Shown here piece after piece: positions 5,794 through 15,007 of a stretch of DNA of 25,766 bases. The DNA comes from a virus. The stretch covers positions 9,988 to 35,753 of IMG/VR virus record IMGVR_UViG_3300037963_001480. The stretch is one strand, 5' to 3'. Under the pieces are notes generated by a model. It saw only the letters and a list, made by a program, of their open reading frames with translations. It searched no databases and was not told the origin of the DNA. Each line of letters opens with the position of its first letter. The stretch's first letter is position 1. The position numbers and the translations under genes are program-made.

Positions 5794-6998
5794 GTAACCT
5801 AGAGAAATGGCGACTGTACCTGCGTGACTTAGAATCCCCCGACCTTTACATAGATTGGGGATTTTACTTTCTAATAAGTACCTGCCTCCAACGTAGAGTA
5901 TGGACTTCCCAAGGTATCAACGCAATCTACCCCAACTTGTTCATGCTTCTTGTAGGCCCACCCGCTTGCGGTAAAAGTCGCGTTGTATCTATGATAGCTG
6001 ATCTTATAGAGGACAGCGCGTTGAAAACAATGAGCAAAGACAAGAAGCAAACTGCACCTCTGTTTCCTTACACAGCAGACAGTATCACAGCAGAGGCTTT
6101 GAGTGAGTACCTTGCGAAAGAATGCACCAAGCACTTCAAAACCGAGGACGACAAGGAATACATACACGCTTCGTGTACCATGCTTGTTGAAGAACTTGGT
6201 GTGTTTCTGAAGAAGCGTACAGAAGACACCGTAAATATGCTTAACCAACTGTACGATGCTCGCAACTATAGGTACTACACGAAGCAGAAGGGTAAGGATA
6301 ACATACAAAACGTCTGCGTGTCTTTGGTTGCAGGTACAACGCCTTCGTTTATACGCGAGTGTTTCAATGACAACCTAATATCCCAAGGCTTTACCTCTCG
6401 CTTTGTCGTAGTCTACCAAGACCAACCAAGATTCCTACGACAGTTCACGGGTTTCACGGACGACCAGCTTCAAGCTAGGGCAGAACTTGTGAAGCACATG
6501 AAGGAATTAAGTACACGCTGCGGCCCGATACCAATGTCAGAAGAATGCGCCGCCTATCACAAGCGACGTTACGAGAGCGGCTCTTACATACACAACAGAA
6601 TCAATACCAGTCCCAAGCTGGATATGTACTATGCCAGAAAAAACATTCACCTACAGAAACTTGCCATGTGCGTACAGATGGGCAAGTCGGCAAAGTCTAC
6701 AGAGATAGAGATGGAGTCATTTAAGCAAGCTGAGAAGTTTATTGCTGAGACAGAAATTTTCATGCACCTTAGCTATGACTTAACTGGCCGTAATGCAATT
6801 CACGAGTTCACACGCAAGCTTGGTGAGTACGTAAACAACGCACCAGAGGGCGTGTCGCATAAGCGTGTGTGGTTAGATTGGCACAGCGATTTGAAGAAGG
6901 ACGAGCTGGAAGCAGCCTTGGAGTTTCTACTGCAAACAGACCAGATCAAGGCGACGAAGCAAAAAGGAAAGCTAGTCTACCTACCTAAAGGAAACTAA
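5790..6998 (+). CDS. DUF3987-type P-loop ATPase (putative replicative helicase/primase-helicase)
   Basis: A 402-residue protein. Walker A is GPPACGKS (residues 56-63, K62), and a Walker B-like strand MLVEELG has E134/E135. A later segment SQGFTSRFVVVY carries a candidate arginine finger. The order (N-terminal helices, P-loop after LFMLLV, then a C-terminal helical region with a winged-helix-like end) fits the DUF3987 family, often found where phages carry a replicative helicase. No zinc-finger or TOPRIM primase domain is visible. I chose the GTG at 5790: it is coupled to the polymerase stop (GTGA) and has GGGGAGG at 5777-5783, 6 bases upstream. A TTG at 5760 would add residues lacking this support. 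Confidence 0.8.
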   Translation: MSNLEKWRLYLRDLESPDLYIDWGFYFLISTCLQRRVWTSQGINAIYPNLFMLLVGPPACGKSRVVSMIADLIEDSALKTMSKDKKQTAPLFPYTADSITAEALSEYLAKECTKHFKTEDDKEYIHASCTMLVEELGVFLKKRTEDTVNMLNQLYDARNYRYYTKQKGKDNIQNVCVSLVAGTTPSFIRECFNDNLISQGFTSRFVVVYQDQPRFLRQFTGFTDDQLQARAELVKHMKELSTRCGPIPMSEECAAYHKRRYESGSYIHNRINTSPKLDMYYARKNIHLQKLAMCVQMGKSAKSTEIEMESFKQAEKFIAETEIFMHLSYDLTGRNAIHEFTRKLGEYVNNAPEGVSHKRVWLDWHSDLKKDELEAALEFLLQTDQIKATKQKGKLVYLPKGN

Positions 6999-7204
6999 TG
7001 ACAACATGGCATGAAGAACAAAAGCAAACGATGAAAGAATCTTTAGAACAACTAATAATAAATCTTAACGAGTACAGGAAAAAGCTAAACAACAAGGACG
7101 AGCTACGCATAATCAATAAGGCAATTGAACAAGCGTGCGAAGTTCAGAATAAAAAAGTAGAAAGCCTAGAAGAAGCAGTCAAGGAGTCCGACGATGTTAG
7201 TTGA
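6998..7204 (+). CDS. small coiled-coil protein, 68 aa
   Basis: A 68-residue charged protein rich in Glu, Lys, Asn and Gln. Leu/Ile heptads run through KESLEQLIINLNEYRKKL and the following helix, so it is probably a short coiled coil. Its ATG overlaps the stop of the ATPase gene (TAATG). No catalytic motif or membrane segment. Position suggests a replication-associated accessory protein, but the family is not recognised. Confidence 0.65.
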   Translation: MTTWHEEQKQTMKESLEQLIINLNEYRKKLNNKDELRIINKAIEQACEVQNKKVESLEEAVKESDDVS

Positions 7205-7397
7205 TGGAGTAGATTGTATAGGTAGTTTGGAACGAGCAGGAGCGTTCATTGTTAACTCTGAGTATATGGAGGAGGAGATACTAGATAATACCGATGAGCA
7301 ATCCCACAAGTTCAAGACATGGAAACAGCTTATTGAGTACCTAGAAAAAGAGTGCGGTTCTGGCGAAGTCTACGAGCTGATTACCATACGGGAGTAG
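7194..7397 (+). CDS. hypothetical acidic protein, 67 aa, last gene of the plus-strand operon
   Basis: A 67-residue acidic protein with an early hydrophobic strand and a helix KTWKQLIEYLEKEC. It overlaps the preceding gene by 11 bases and has a good Shine-Dalgarno (AAGGAG at about 7181) before its ATG. Its TAG (7395-7397) directly abuts the stop of the convergent nuclease gene. There is no recognisable domain. It is the end of the early block, so the two transcription units meet here. Confidence 0.6.
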   Translation: MLVDGVDCIGSLERAGAFIVNSEYMEEEILDNTDEQSHKFKTWKQLIEYLEKECGSGEVYELITIRE

Positions 7398-7426
7398 CTA
7401 GGCTTCCAGTAGCTCCCAAGCGTTTT
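7390..7426. terminator. possible weak terminator at the convergent junction
   Basis: GGGAG (7390-7394) pairs with CTCCC (7413-7417). An inner CTAGG (7398-7402) pairs with CC and TAG (7406-7407, 7410-7412) across small bulges. On the plus strand this is followed by AAGCGTTTT (7418-7426). The bulged stem and short T-run make it weak, and there is no T-run on the minus side. Confidence 0.3.
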
Positions 7427-7814
7427 CCCACTTACGGTACTTGGGGTTGCTGTCATAGATTTTCACAGTCATAACTTTTATATCGTCAAAAGGAAATATC
7501 CAGAATCGCTTCTGGTCTATACCTACACAAACGTAAAAGTTAACCTCGTCTCTAGTGTACTGGCATTTGCTGTGCTTACCTTTGCCGAGTAAAAATTGAT
7601 AGTGCGGAGTATTGTTTTTGTAGTGATGCTGCTCCAAGGTGGCCTTAACTTGAATACATACTAAGTGTCCTTTCTTTACGCCAACAAGGTCATAAGACGC
7701 AGAATCAAAAGGTCGTGCTACGCTCCATCCATGCTCAAGCAATTTTTCAGCTACGAGTAATTCACCCCTCTGCCCTGTATTGCTTGCGCTTAGTTTAACT
7801 CCACCATTATCCAA
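7398..7814 (-). CDS. PD-(D/E)XK superfamily nuclease (Holliday-junction-resolvase-like)
   Basis: A 138-residue protein with the core PD-(D/E)XK signature: E18 in the first helix (GELLVAEKL), D42 in SYDLVGV, and Q55-V-K57 in CIQVKAT, the Q-x-K variant of (D/E)xK. Single-domain enzymes of this shape include phage and archaeal Holliday-junction resolvase-like nucleases and relatives of restriction endonucleases. As the last gene of the late operon it may resolve branched replicated DNA before packaging (inference). The only in-frame start giving the whole domain is a TTG at 7814, 5 bases after the stop of the 2026-aa gene, so expression probably depends on coupling. It lacks a DNA-recognition domain that would point to restriction. 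Confidence 0.75.
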   Translation of the reverse strand: MDNGGVKLSASNTGQRGELLVAEKLLEHGWSVARPFDSASYDLVGVKKGHLVCIQVKATLEQHHYKNNTPHYQFLLGKGKHSKCQYTRDEVNFYVCVGIDQKRFWIFPFDDIKVMTVKIYDSNPKYRKWENAWELLEA

Positions 7815-7819
7815 GATAA

Positions 7820-10800
7820 TCAGTAGCCTTTTGAGGCTAAAAAGTTAGGTAGATTCTCTGCGAGTAATTGCTTACGCCTTTCCGCTAACACTTCATCAGT
7901 TATCTCTTGGTTGATAACATTACGTACAGCATCCTTGCCTCGGAGCCTGTTGATAAAGTCAACAAACGCAGCGGACTCCCTGAGAGTCTGAGGGTCTTTC
8001 GTTACTCTAGGGGATATACGCTTGGGCTTTTGATAACCTTGCTGCAACAAGGACTTAAACCTTTCACGGTCTAGTATTTGTCTGCCAGTAACAGGATCTT
8101 TACTTTGCGATCTATCCCACGAACTCTGCATAAAATCCTGCAAAGTATCGCGCATCTCCTCTTCAGTCTGCGAGTATTGATAAGTAGACTTTGGTGTAGT
8201 TTCGTAACGGTTAAGATTCTGAAACCAACCTGTACCATATTCACCCTTGTTAAGTCTGTTAAATATACGAAGGTCACGTTCGTAACCCTTGCGGTCTGCC
8301 TCTGCTGCTCTGGTGCGTACGTAAGTTGTCCCTAGCGCTTTATCTATATCTTTTGAAAGGTTTGAACTTGCTATGACTTGGTTACGTGCTATGCGAAGTG
8401 TCTGGTTTAGGTTTGTAATTATGTCCTCAATAAACCGCATGGTAGTCGCAGTTTCCCTACCGGAATTCAGATACGCAACTGAAGTTTGTAACATACCCTT
8501 GTCAGCAAGTAAGGCTTCAAATCCTGGGAAAGTTACAAAAGACAAATCTTCTGGTGCAGCTTTTCCTGTACGTATCATACGAACTGCGTCATTGCTTAGG
8601 CCAGAAAGCAAACCAAAGTAACCGGACATATTCGCCATGTGCATTGCGTGATACACGTAGTCCTCAAACCCAGCATTAGATTCTAAAAGCTCTGCTGTTG
8701 TAGGTTCATAGTTCTCCTTGGCGTTAATCATCTCGGTAAGTTCCATGAGGACATTTGCCTCAACAACAGAACCTAGCGTAGCTTTTAGGAAAGGCTTAAA
8801 GTCCTTCTTGCCTGTTGCTGGATCACCTTTGGTCATAGGCATCACAACATCCTTCAAGTACCTGTTGTACTTTTCAATAGACCAGCGAGACAGAGAGGTG
8901 AACCAACTAGACGGGCCTCTTATAGACCAACTGGGTACGCCCCTTGCACCATAAGTGCCTTGGTTGACCTCTACCCAAGCTGTCGCAAGCTTGTTAAGGT
9001 CGGCCTCTGTAGCTGTCTCAGGATTCTTCGCGAGCCTAGCAGTATCAACGTCTCCCATACGGCCCATCAGATTTAGCATACGCTTAACGTGTGCGTCTGG
9101 AGTACCGCTGTTCAGGTAGCTACGCATAAGAAGCTTACCCAAGTTAAATTGTATCGCTCGCGTCCCGCGCTCAAAGAGTTCCCTGCCTGAGTATTTCTGC
9201 GACAAGTCGGCAACGGTTGCCATAGCATCCGAGGCTCGGTCTACGCTGTCGTGTGCAAACTCAAGTCTTGATAGCTTGCTTCTGTTTGCGCCTGAGATGT
9301 GGCTCTGTTTCCAAGCATCCTGAAAATGCGTAAGTGACTTGAGTACCAAAGGCCAGTCCTCTGTCCTCATGTACATATTTGCATTCTTAAACGAGTTAAC
9401 AAAATCACGTACGCCAGACAGAGTTCCGAGCCATTGGGAAGTAATAAGCCTGTTGAGGCGCAGAATTGAAAGGTCTCCTCTACGATGGAATCCTGTGTGT
9501 ACTTCATCAAGATTCTTAAACGTACCCTGCGCTCTCGCGAGATAACCAGCGTCAACGTCGTCACCAAAGATTTCCTTTAGCGTAGGTGTTAGCATCTTGT
9601 CGCTACCCTCACTCTCTGGTGTTCTGTGCGTAGGTACGTTTGCATCATCCGGTAAGTCTCGGATGGCTCGCATTACTTCATCACCTTCAATCTGCGTATG
9701 CCACGCCATGTCTTTTGAGAACCTGCCGATATACCGCTGCGCTCGCATAAACGGGTCAGCGTCTACTAAGTCCGGTGGCATCAGCAAACCTTCACCCTTA
9801 CGTAACGCACCAAACTTTGAAGCGGTTGTCAGAGGTCTGTTCTCTCCGGTAGTGGTTACATAACTGTCCTTGTTTGAGATAACAGCTATGTACTCTGCAA
9901 GTTCATCGCGGAGTTCGTCCTCTTGGCCAGCCTTTACACCTTCCTGCTGCTGTCGTTGCTTTAACCAGAAAGCTAAAATCTTTTCTTGGAGTTCCTCACC
10001 CTCTTTTGTATGAGCCTTGGTACGTAGCAGAGTGTTGTTATCATGGCTTAACATATAAGGGTCGTAGTAGTCCCCTTGTGTTTCCTCTACACGAACGTAC
10101 TTATTGCCAACCTTGATGCGCGGCCCATTAGCAACCTGCTCTGCGCGTGTCTCCCTGTACAACTTATCAAGAGTTTCGTTTGCGTCAGCCAGCTTGCGGT
10201 TTGATTTAATATTCGCCTCTAGCTTCTGGTACTTATCGGCGTAAGGTTTTGTGATCGTGCTGTCGTTGCCGAACTTTTTAACAAGACGACGTAGTATACG
10301 ATACGTGCCTAAGTCTTGTATCTCCTGCTTGCTCAGATGCATAGAACGAAAGCGCATTAGCAGAGGTTCTACAAACATATTAACATAACGCTTCTCTGCC
10401 ATCTCCAATCTGTTATGAGCGTCTCTGGCATACAAAGCCATACGCTTTGTGGAGTCTGTGATCTCGTCATTCTTCAAACCTTCAAACGGTCTGAGAATTA
10501 ACTGATCTGTTTCAGCTTGAATAAGACGAGACAGGCCAAAAATCTGACCACGCATAACCGCACGTTCAGCATCAAAATACTCAAGACCTGTTTGTACCTT
10601 GTCAAAGTTTTCAGCGTTGTACCGCGCAGAGTCTCTGACTTCCTTGAATGGGCTTTCTGTTGCGGTGCGTTCTCCTCTGGCTGCTTGATATTTACGACCT
10701 TCAACATTAGCATAGCGTTCCCGCTCATCTTTTAGTGCATAGTTTTCCCAGCTTTCTGGCCCCTTATCTACCTCTTGCTTGAGCTTTGCTGTAAGTAGTC

Positions 10801-13800
10801 TTGCATCATCCCAACGCTGTTCACCTATAGCAACTGCTAAATCCCTAGCATTTGTCTGAGCTTCGTTATACGTCTGAAGTTTTCTGTGTGCGTTAGCGTA
10901 TTCGGTAAGTGCGTCATCAACATTCTTTTGATAAACGTCTAAAGGTATGCCTTGGTAGCGTGCGTTATTGGTTGCGTTTTCTCTTAGTTCTTTTTGAAGA
11001 AACTCAGGGCGTAACTTACGTGAGATCGGGTCTAGCTTTTCTTTCACGTACTCCCAACCACCCGGCGGGCCTTGGAGCTGAGACATTCTATGAGTTAAGT
11101 CGCCGCCATGTTCTACGAGAAATGTTAAAGTACCTCCGCCATGTATTCTTTGAACATTAAGCATGGCAGACTCAGGCTCGCCCCGCTGTGCGTCAGCAAG
11201 TTCAGCAGAAAGATCTTCAAAGGAGCGTTCTCCTCTAGCTTCTTGGAATTTAAGGTCTCCAGATTCCTGCCTTATACCCTGCATTATCCGCTGGACAGGT
11301 GCGCCTGTTGCTGGCTTATCAAACTTCATACCCTGCTCGCGCTCTAGGGTTTTCTTCATCTGAGCCATGAGGTCTAAACCCTCTTCGTCCGACACAACAC
11401 GCTTACCAGATCTGTTAAACCTCTCCTTAGCTTCCTGAAATTTTAAATCAGCCCAAGGGTCTCTACTCCCAACGCCACCTATCGCAGCCGCAGGTATTGG
11501 ATTACCAGCAGTTACATCGTTAAGTATCTTCTGACGTTCTGCGTCCCAAGCGCGTGCTTCGGCTGGGTCAGTAGGCCGCTTCTTACCCATACGCTTTGCC
11601 GCAAAGCCGTCTATAAAATCTGAGTTGTACAAAAACGGGCTATCTGTTTCGTACTTGATAAGCATAAAGTCTTTAAGATTCTTAGCGGAGAACTTCATAC
11701 CAAACTTGTGCATCCAACGAAGCTTGGCCTCACGCACAAGTCGTCTTAACTTCTGCTGATTACCTGTAGCTTTGCGAGTCTTGAGTCGCTGAGTTAAAGC
11801 GCGGCCTAGAAATTCCACACCTTCTTCTTCGTCTCTGAAAAGTTTTAAGTAGTCCTCATGCAGCTTACGGTCTTTCTTATTCGTAGAATACTGAAGGTCA
11901 TCCATGAAGTTGTGCCATCCTTCATGAGCAATTGTGTCATCAGTTGCAGTACGTGGATCAAAAGTTATGTTACGTGTATCATAAGCTGCGAATCCTGCTT
12001 GACGTACGAGTCTACCATCTGGTGTGCGGCGATATATACCACGACGTATGGCTTCGGTTATGTTAAAGCCTCTTACTGCTGCAAGCTTGGCCAATTCAAT
12101 AAGTACATCCTCATCTAGTGGCTTGAGTTCTTTAGGCTTAGGCTTGGGGTAAAGTTTATCTATAGCTGCTGCGCGAGACGCTTCTTCCTGCCTAATAAGT
12201 TCAATCTCACGCTCGGCATTTTTTCGCGTACCCTCAATGTGATCTAGGTAATGCTGCCGTACTTTCTTTGCGTCAGCAGCCGAAGCAAATCTCCAAGACG
12301 TTGAGCCGTCTTTTCGTCTGACAGCAAGCTGCACACTACCGTTGTCTAGAATTCTTACCGGACTACCAAGCGTGGCGGCTCCTTCTCCATATACATCAGC
12401 CAAAGCTGGCAGTCTCCAAACATCAATCCTTTCATCCAAAGGCTCTCCGTTTCTATCAACCAAGCGTCGAGAAGCTGCTGGGTCAACTTCTATAACCCGT
12501 CTGGTTATAGGCTTACCTGTTGTGGGGTCAACGTCTTTAACACTTGTTGACCTACCTCTGAAAAGTGACTTGAGCTTATTAGACTCAGCCGCACTCATTG
12601 TAGGTGTAGTTTCAACAATAGCTGTGGCTTTGTTAACTTGCTTTTGTAGCTTGTTAACTGCGCTTTGTGCTTTGTTTATGGCACTCTTTTTAGACTGCGG
12701 GTTGTTGTTTAAGTTCTGGAGTTTTCTTTGCGCTATGTCTAGGTCTGGAAGTAAGCGATCAAGTTCTTCTGTTGCTTTCTGTGCGGCTTTCTCTGCGCCG
12801 CCATAAATATCTGACAACGTACTCGGTGCAACACCGTAGCCTTTTGCAGCTTCTTCTGCTGTCATGGGTGCAATACCAACACCCGGTCTACGCATACTCT
12901 GAGCCGCTGGCCCCGGTACAGTTGGGTCTAGAAAACCTACGCCACCAGTTACCTCGCGTTCTATCGTAGCAGCAACATCGTAAGGTGTGGGAGTAAGCCT
13001 GTCTTCTACAGTACCTACATGAGTTCCTTCTGTTCCTACGATAGCTTCATCACCAATTCCACGCTTTGGTATGTACGCGGTATTCCGTATGTTTACCGCA
13101 GCCTCTGTAGGAGATGGCAGAGGTTCTCTGTAGATATTAAAAAGTTTGCTGGGATCTTTACCACGGGCTATTGCGGCACTCTCGCGCCTTTTAATTAGAT
13201 CATCAATAACCTTTGGCTTAAACGTAGGTTTCTGCAATAACGTACCCACACCAAAAGCACCGGCTAGTCTACCTGCGTCAAAGTCACCTCTGGCAATCTG
13301 ACCTGCGCCTTCTATACCTGCTTCCAAACCTCCGCCTATACCTGACTGCAACAACGCAGCAGTCTCAACTTGAGTCAAAGGTTTAGCCTTTGCAATACTC
13401 CCTGCACCAGAGAACGTAGACTTGAGCAGTCGTGGGTCAGGTCTAAAAGCTACCAAAGAGGGAGCTACCTGACCGGCAAAAGAAGATAACGGGTTAGCAA
13501 GCCTCGCTTCCATACGATCTTGCTGTAGCTGTTGTAACTCGTCATCGTCGTAAACAGCACCTTCAATGCCTTCTTGTATTTTACTGCCGCCGTATGCACC
13601 AGCTAAACCAGCACCAATCATTAAAGGCACACCAACTAAAGCACCAACTCCTGTAGCAGATAGCGCTGCACCTGCACCTATGGCTCCTAATGCTCCACCT
13701 AAACCTGCGCCAGCAGACTCGCCTACACCTGTCGTAAAAGACTCAAACTTTGAGATGTCCTCTGCCAGATATTCTTCAAGTTCATCATCTGTTAAGAGTT

Positions 13801-13900
13801 CTACCTCGTCAGGGTTAAGACCTTTAGAGCGCATATAGTCATCGTAGATTCCCTTACGTTTGGTAGTTGGCCTACGATATACTGGTGTTAGTTTTGCCAT
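7820..13900 (-). CDS. giant polyvalent internal virion protein with zincin motif, 2026 aa
   Basis: A 2026-residue protein, by far the largest in the window, at the end of the structural block where podoviruses keep DNA-ejection proteins. Residues about 62-106 form a Gly/Ala-rich hydrophobic stretch (GAGLGGALGAIGAGAALSA onward) that could insert in a membrane. A zinc-metallopeptidase motif HEGWH lies at 659-663, preceded by strand RNITFDP and followed by an acidic helix (DEEEGVEFLGRALTQR) that may give the third ligand. Three copies of a short motif, (D)LKFQEA(R/K)xER or KYQAARGER, occur at about 818-830, 882-894 and 1069-1080. The remainder is long helical and coiled-coil. The Ala-Lys-Leu N-terminus has no export signal. 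Together this looks like an ejected multi-domain protein, possibly cleaved. Cell-wall hydrolase activity is not evident. Confidence 0.8.
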   Translation of the reverse strand: MAKLTPVYRRPTTKRKGIYDDYMRSKGLNPDEVELLTDDELEEYLAEDISKFESFTTGVGESAGAGLGGALGAIGAGAALSATGVGALVGVPLMIGAGLAGAYGGSKIQEGIEGAVYDDDELQQLQQDRMEARLANPLSSFAGQVAPSLVAFRPDPRLLKSTFSGAGSIAKAKPLTQVETAALLQSGIGGGLEAGIEGAGQIARGDFDAGRLAGAFGVGTLLQKPTFKPKVIDDLIKRRESAAIARGKDPSKLFNIYREPLPSPTEAAVNIRNTAYIPKRGIGDEAIVGTEGTHVGTVEDRLTPTPYDVAATIEREVTGGVGFLDPTVPGPAAQSMRRPGVGIAPMTAEEAAKGYGVAPSTLSDIYGGAEKAAQKATEELDRLLPDLDIAQRKLQNLNNNPQSKKSAINKAQSAVNKLQKQVNKATAIVETTPTMSAAESNKLKSLFRGRSTSVKDVDPTTGKPITRRVIEVDPAASRRLVDRNGEPLDERIDVWRLPALADVYGEGAATLGSPVRILDNGSVQLAVRRKDGSTSWRFASAADAKKVRQHYLDHIEGTRKNAEREIELIRQEEASRAAAIDKLYPKPKPKELKPLDEDVLIELAKLAAVRGFNITEAIRRGIYRRTPDGRLVRQAGFAAYDTRNITFDPRTATDDTIAHEGWHNFMDDLQYSTNKKDRKLHEDYLKLFRDEEEGVEFLGRALTQRLKTRKATGNQQKLRRLVREAKLRWMHKFGMKFSAKNLKDFMLIKYETDSPFLYNSDFIDGFAAKRMGKKRPTDPAEARAWDAERQKILNDVTAGNPIPAAAIGGVGSRDPWADLKFQEAKERFNRSGKRVVSDEEGLDLMAQMKKTLEREQGMKFDKPATGAPVQRIMQGIRQESGDLKFQEARGERSFEDLSAELADAQRGEPESAMLNVQRIHGGGTLTFLVEHGGDLTHRMSQLQGPPGGWEYVKEKLDPISRKLRPEFLQKELRENATNNARYQGIPLDVYQKNVDDALTEYANAHRKLQTYNEAQTNARDLAVAIGEQRWDDARLLTAKLKQEVDKGPESWENYALKDERERYANVEGRKYQAARGERTATESPFKEVRDSARYNAENFDKVQTGLEYFDAERAVMRGQIFGLSRLIQAETDQLILRPFEGLKNDEITDSTKRMALYARDAHNRLEMAEKRYVNMFVEPLLMRFRSMHLSKQEIQDLGTYRILRRLVKKFGNDSTITKPYADKYQKLEANIKSNRKLADANETLDKLYRETRAEQVANGPRIKVGNKYVRVEETQGDYYDPYMLSHDNNTLLRTKAHTKEGEELQEKILAFWLKQRQQQEGVKAGQEDELRDELAEYIAVISNKDSYVTTTGENRPLTTASKFGALRKGEGLLMPPDLVDADPFMRAQRYIGRFSKDMAWHTQIEGDEVMRAIRDLPDDANVPTHRTPESEGSDKMLTPTLKEIFGDDVDAGYLARAQGTFKNLDEVHTGFHRRGDLSILRLNRLITSQWLGTLSGVRDFVNSFKNANMYMRTEDWPLVLKSLTHFQDAWKQSHISGANRSKLSRLEFAHDSVDRASDAMATVADLSQKYSGRELFERGTRAIQFNLGKLLMRSYLNSGTPDAHVKRMLNLMGRMGDVDTARLAKNPETATEADLNKLATAWVEVNQGTYGARGVPSWSIRGPSSWFTSLSRWSIEKYNRYLKDVVMPMTKGDPATGKKDFKPFLKATLGSVVEANVLMELTEMINAKENYEPTTAELLESNAGFEDYVYHAMHMANMSGYFGLLSGLSNDAVRMIRTGKAAPEDLSFVTFPGFEALLADKGMLQTSVAYLNSGRETATTMRFIEDIITNLNQTLRIARNQVIASSNLSKDIDKALGTTYVRTRAAEADRKGYERDLRIFNRLNKGEYGTGWFQNLNRYETTPKSTYQYSQTEEEMRDTLQDFMQSSWDRSQSKDPVTGRQILDRERFKSLLQQGYQKPKRISPRVTKDPQTLRESAAFVDFINRLRGKDAVRNVINQEITDEVLAERRKQLLAENLPNFLASKGY

Positions 13901-13919
13901 CTAAGATGTAGCGTTAATG

Positions 13920-14993
13920 TTAAGGTTGGGGTCGGCCAAAGATCCTGTCAGCTTCTTCTTGGCTAAAGACATCTCTAGTAGGAACTATACTGCCTCTTGG
14001 CCTAATCGTGTTTAACGTATCAAGAACGCTTGACCCGCTGCCCTGACTACTACCACTGCCTCTACCTCGATAGTAAGTAGCCTGAGCTTGTTTCAAGTCT
14101 TTTTCCGCTTCTTGTAACTGTATCTCAAGTAGTTTTAATTGATCTCTAAGTTCTGGATTGACCTCATACAGTTTTTTCAAGTGATTAAGAGTTGCCTTCT
14201 CCAACTCAAGTGTCATTAAAGATTTGTCCATCTTTGACTCTTCAAGCTGCCTTGCTAAAGGACTCTGCGCCATAGCTAACCGAGTCTGATTAAGTACGTT
14301 CTCAAGTTGTGCGCTTATTACTTGCTTGTTAGCTAACGTGTTTGCGTAGTTTGGTGGCAATGCGTTACGAACTGCATCAGCAAGTTTCTTTGTTGCTTCC
14401 TGAGTTGCGAGTGTAGTTTGTGCTGACTTTAGTTGTGTCTGTGCTGCTAAAGCTGGAGTTGCTGCGCGATTTAACACCTCAAGTTCTGCTCTTTGACGAT
14501 CTGTTATCTGTGGAGTAGCACCTCTTACAAAGTCTTCTCTAGACATCCCCATACCACTAGGCTGAAACGGAACACTTGACATTTTAGCAAAGCGTTCTTC
14601 TGGTGTGGTAGTAGGCATCTTCTGTAACATCTGTCTACGAGCTTCATCTTGTATAGCTCTGGCGCGGTTTTGTCGTGCAATCTGCCGAGCAAAGTTCTGC
14701 TTCTGATTAAACTCTTCCAAAGCTTGCCGTTGACGTAATGCCGCACCTCTCGCATCCATTACATCAGCCAACCTGCGAGCTTTTTCAGGCTGAATCGCAG
14801 CTCGCATAGCAGCTAAGTTCTCGTCGCGACGACGGCCACCACCATACTGAAGATAGTTTACCGGACGCTCTCGTGGGACATACGCGCCAGCAGCACGCAT
14901 CTCCTTTATCATACGACGTTCTTCTTCGTCTAAGTCCCGCTGATTCTGCGGAAAGATACCGCTCATTAAGTTACCTAAAAAACCTTCTGCCAT
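13920..14993 (-). CDS. internal virion / structural protein, helical, 357 aa
   Basis: A protein of about 357 residues, rich in Ala, Arg, Gln and Leu, with long coiled-coil helices: a run such as LEEFNQKQNFARQIARQNRA near residue 90, and later LKLLEIQLQEAEKDLKQAQA. It ends with a Gly/Ser-rich linker and a short C-terminal element. No enzymatic motif. It lies between the 492-aa and 2026-aa proteins, fitting an internal core or ejection component. I chose the ATG at 14993 (MAEGFLGNLMSGIF), 14 bases after the previous stop and preceded by AGAAAG, rather than an ATG at 15026 that would overlap the previous gene. Family not recognised. Confidence 0.7.
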   Translation of the reverse strand: MAEGFLGNLMSGIFPQNQRDLDEEERRMIKEMRAAGAYVPRERPVNYLQYGGGRRRDENLAAMRAAIQPEKARRLADVMDARGAALRQRQALEEFNQKQNFARQIARQNRARAIQDEARRQMLQKMPTTTPEERFAKMSSVPFQPSGMGMSREDFVRGATPQITDRQRAELEVLNRAATPALAAQTQLKSAQTTLATQEATKKLADAVRNALPPNYANTLANKQVISAQLENVLNQTRLAMAQSPLARQLEESKMDKSLMTLELEKATLNHLKKLYEVNPELRDQLKLLEIQLQEAEKDLKQAQATYYRGRGSGSSQGSGSSVLDTLNTIRPRGSIVPTRDVFSQEEADRIFGRPQP

Positions 14994-15007
14994 GTTACTA
15001 CTTTCTT

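Noticed and set aside
5871-6308. 145-aa minus-strand open frame
   Set aside because: Antisense to the DUF3987-type ATPase whose motifs are intact; Cys/Val/Leu-rich low-information composition.
12342-12806. 154-aa open frame on the plus strand opposite the 2026-aa gene
   Set aside because: Ser/Leu/Cys-rich composition is the mirror of the real protein's codons; no motif.
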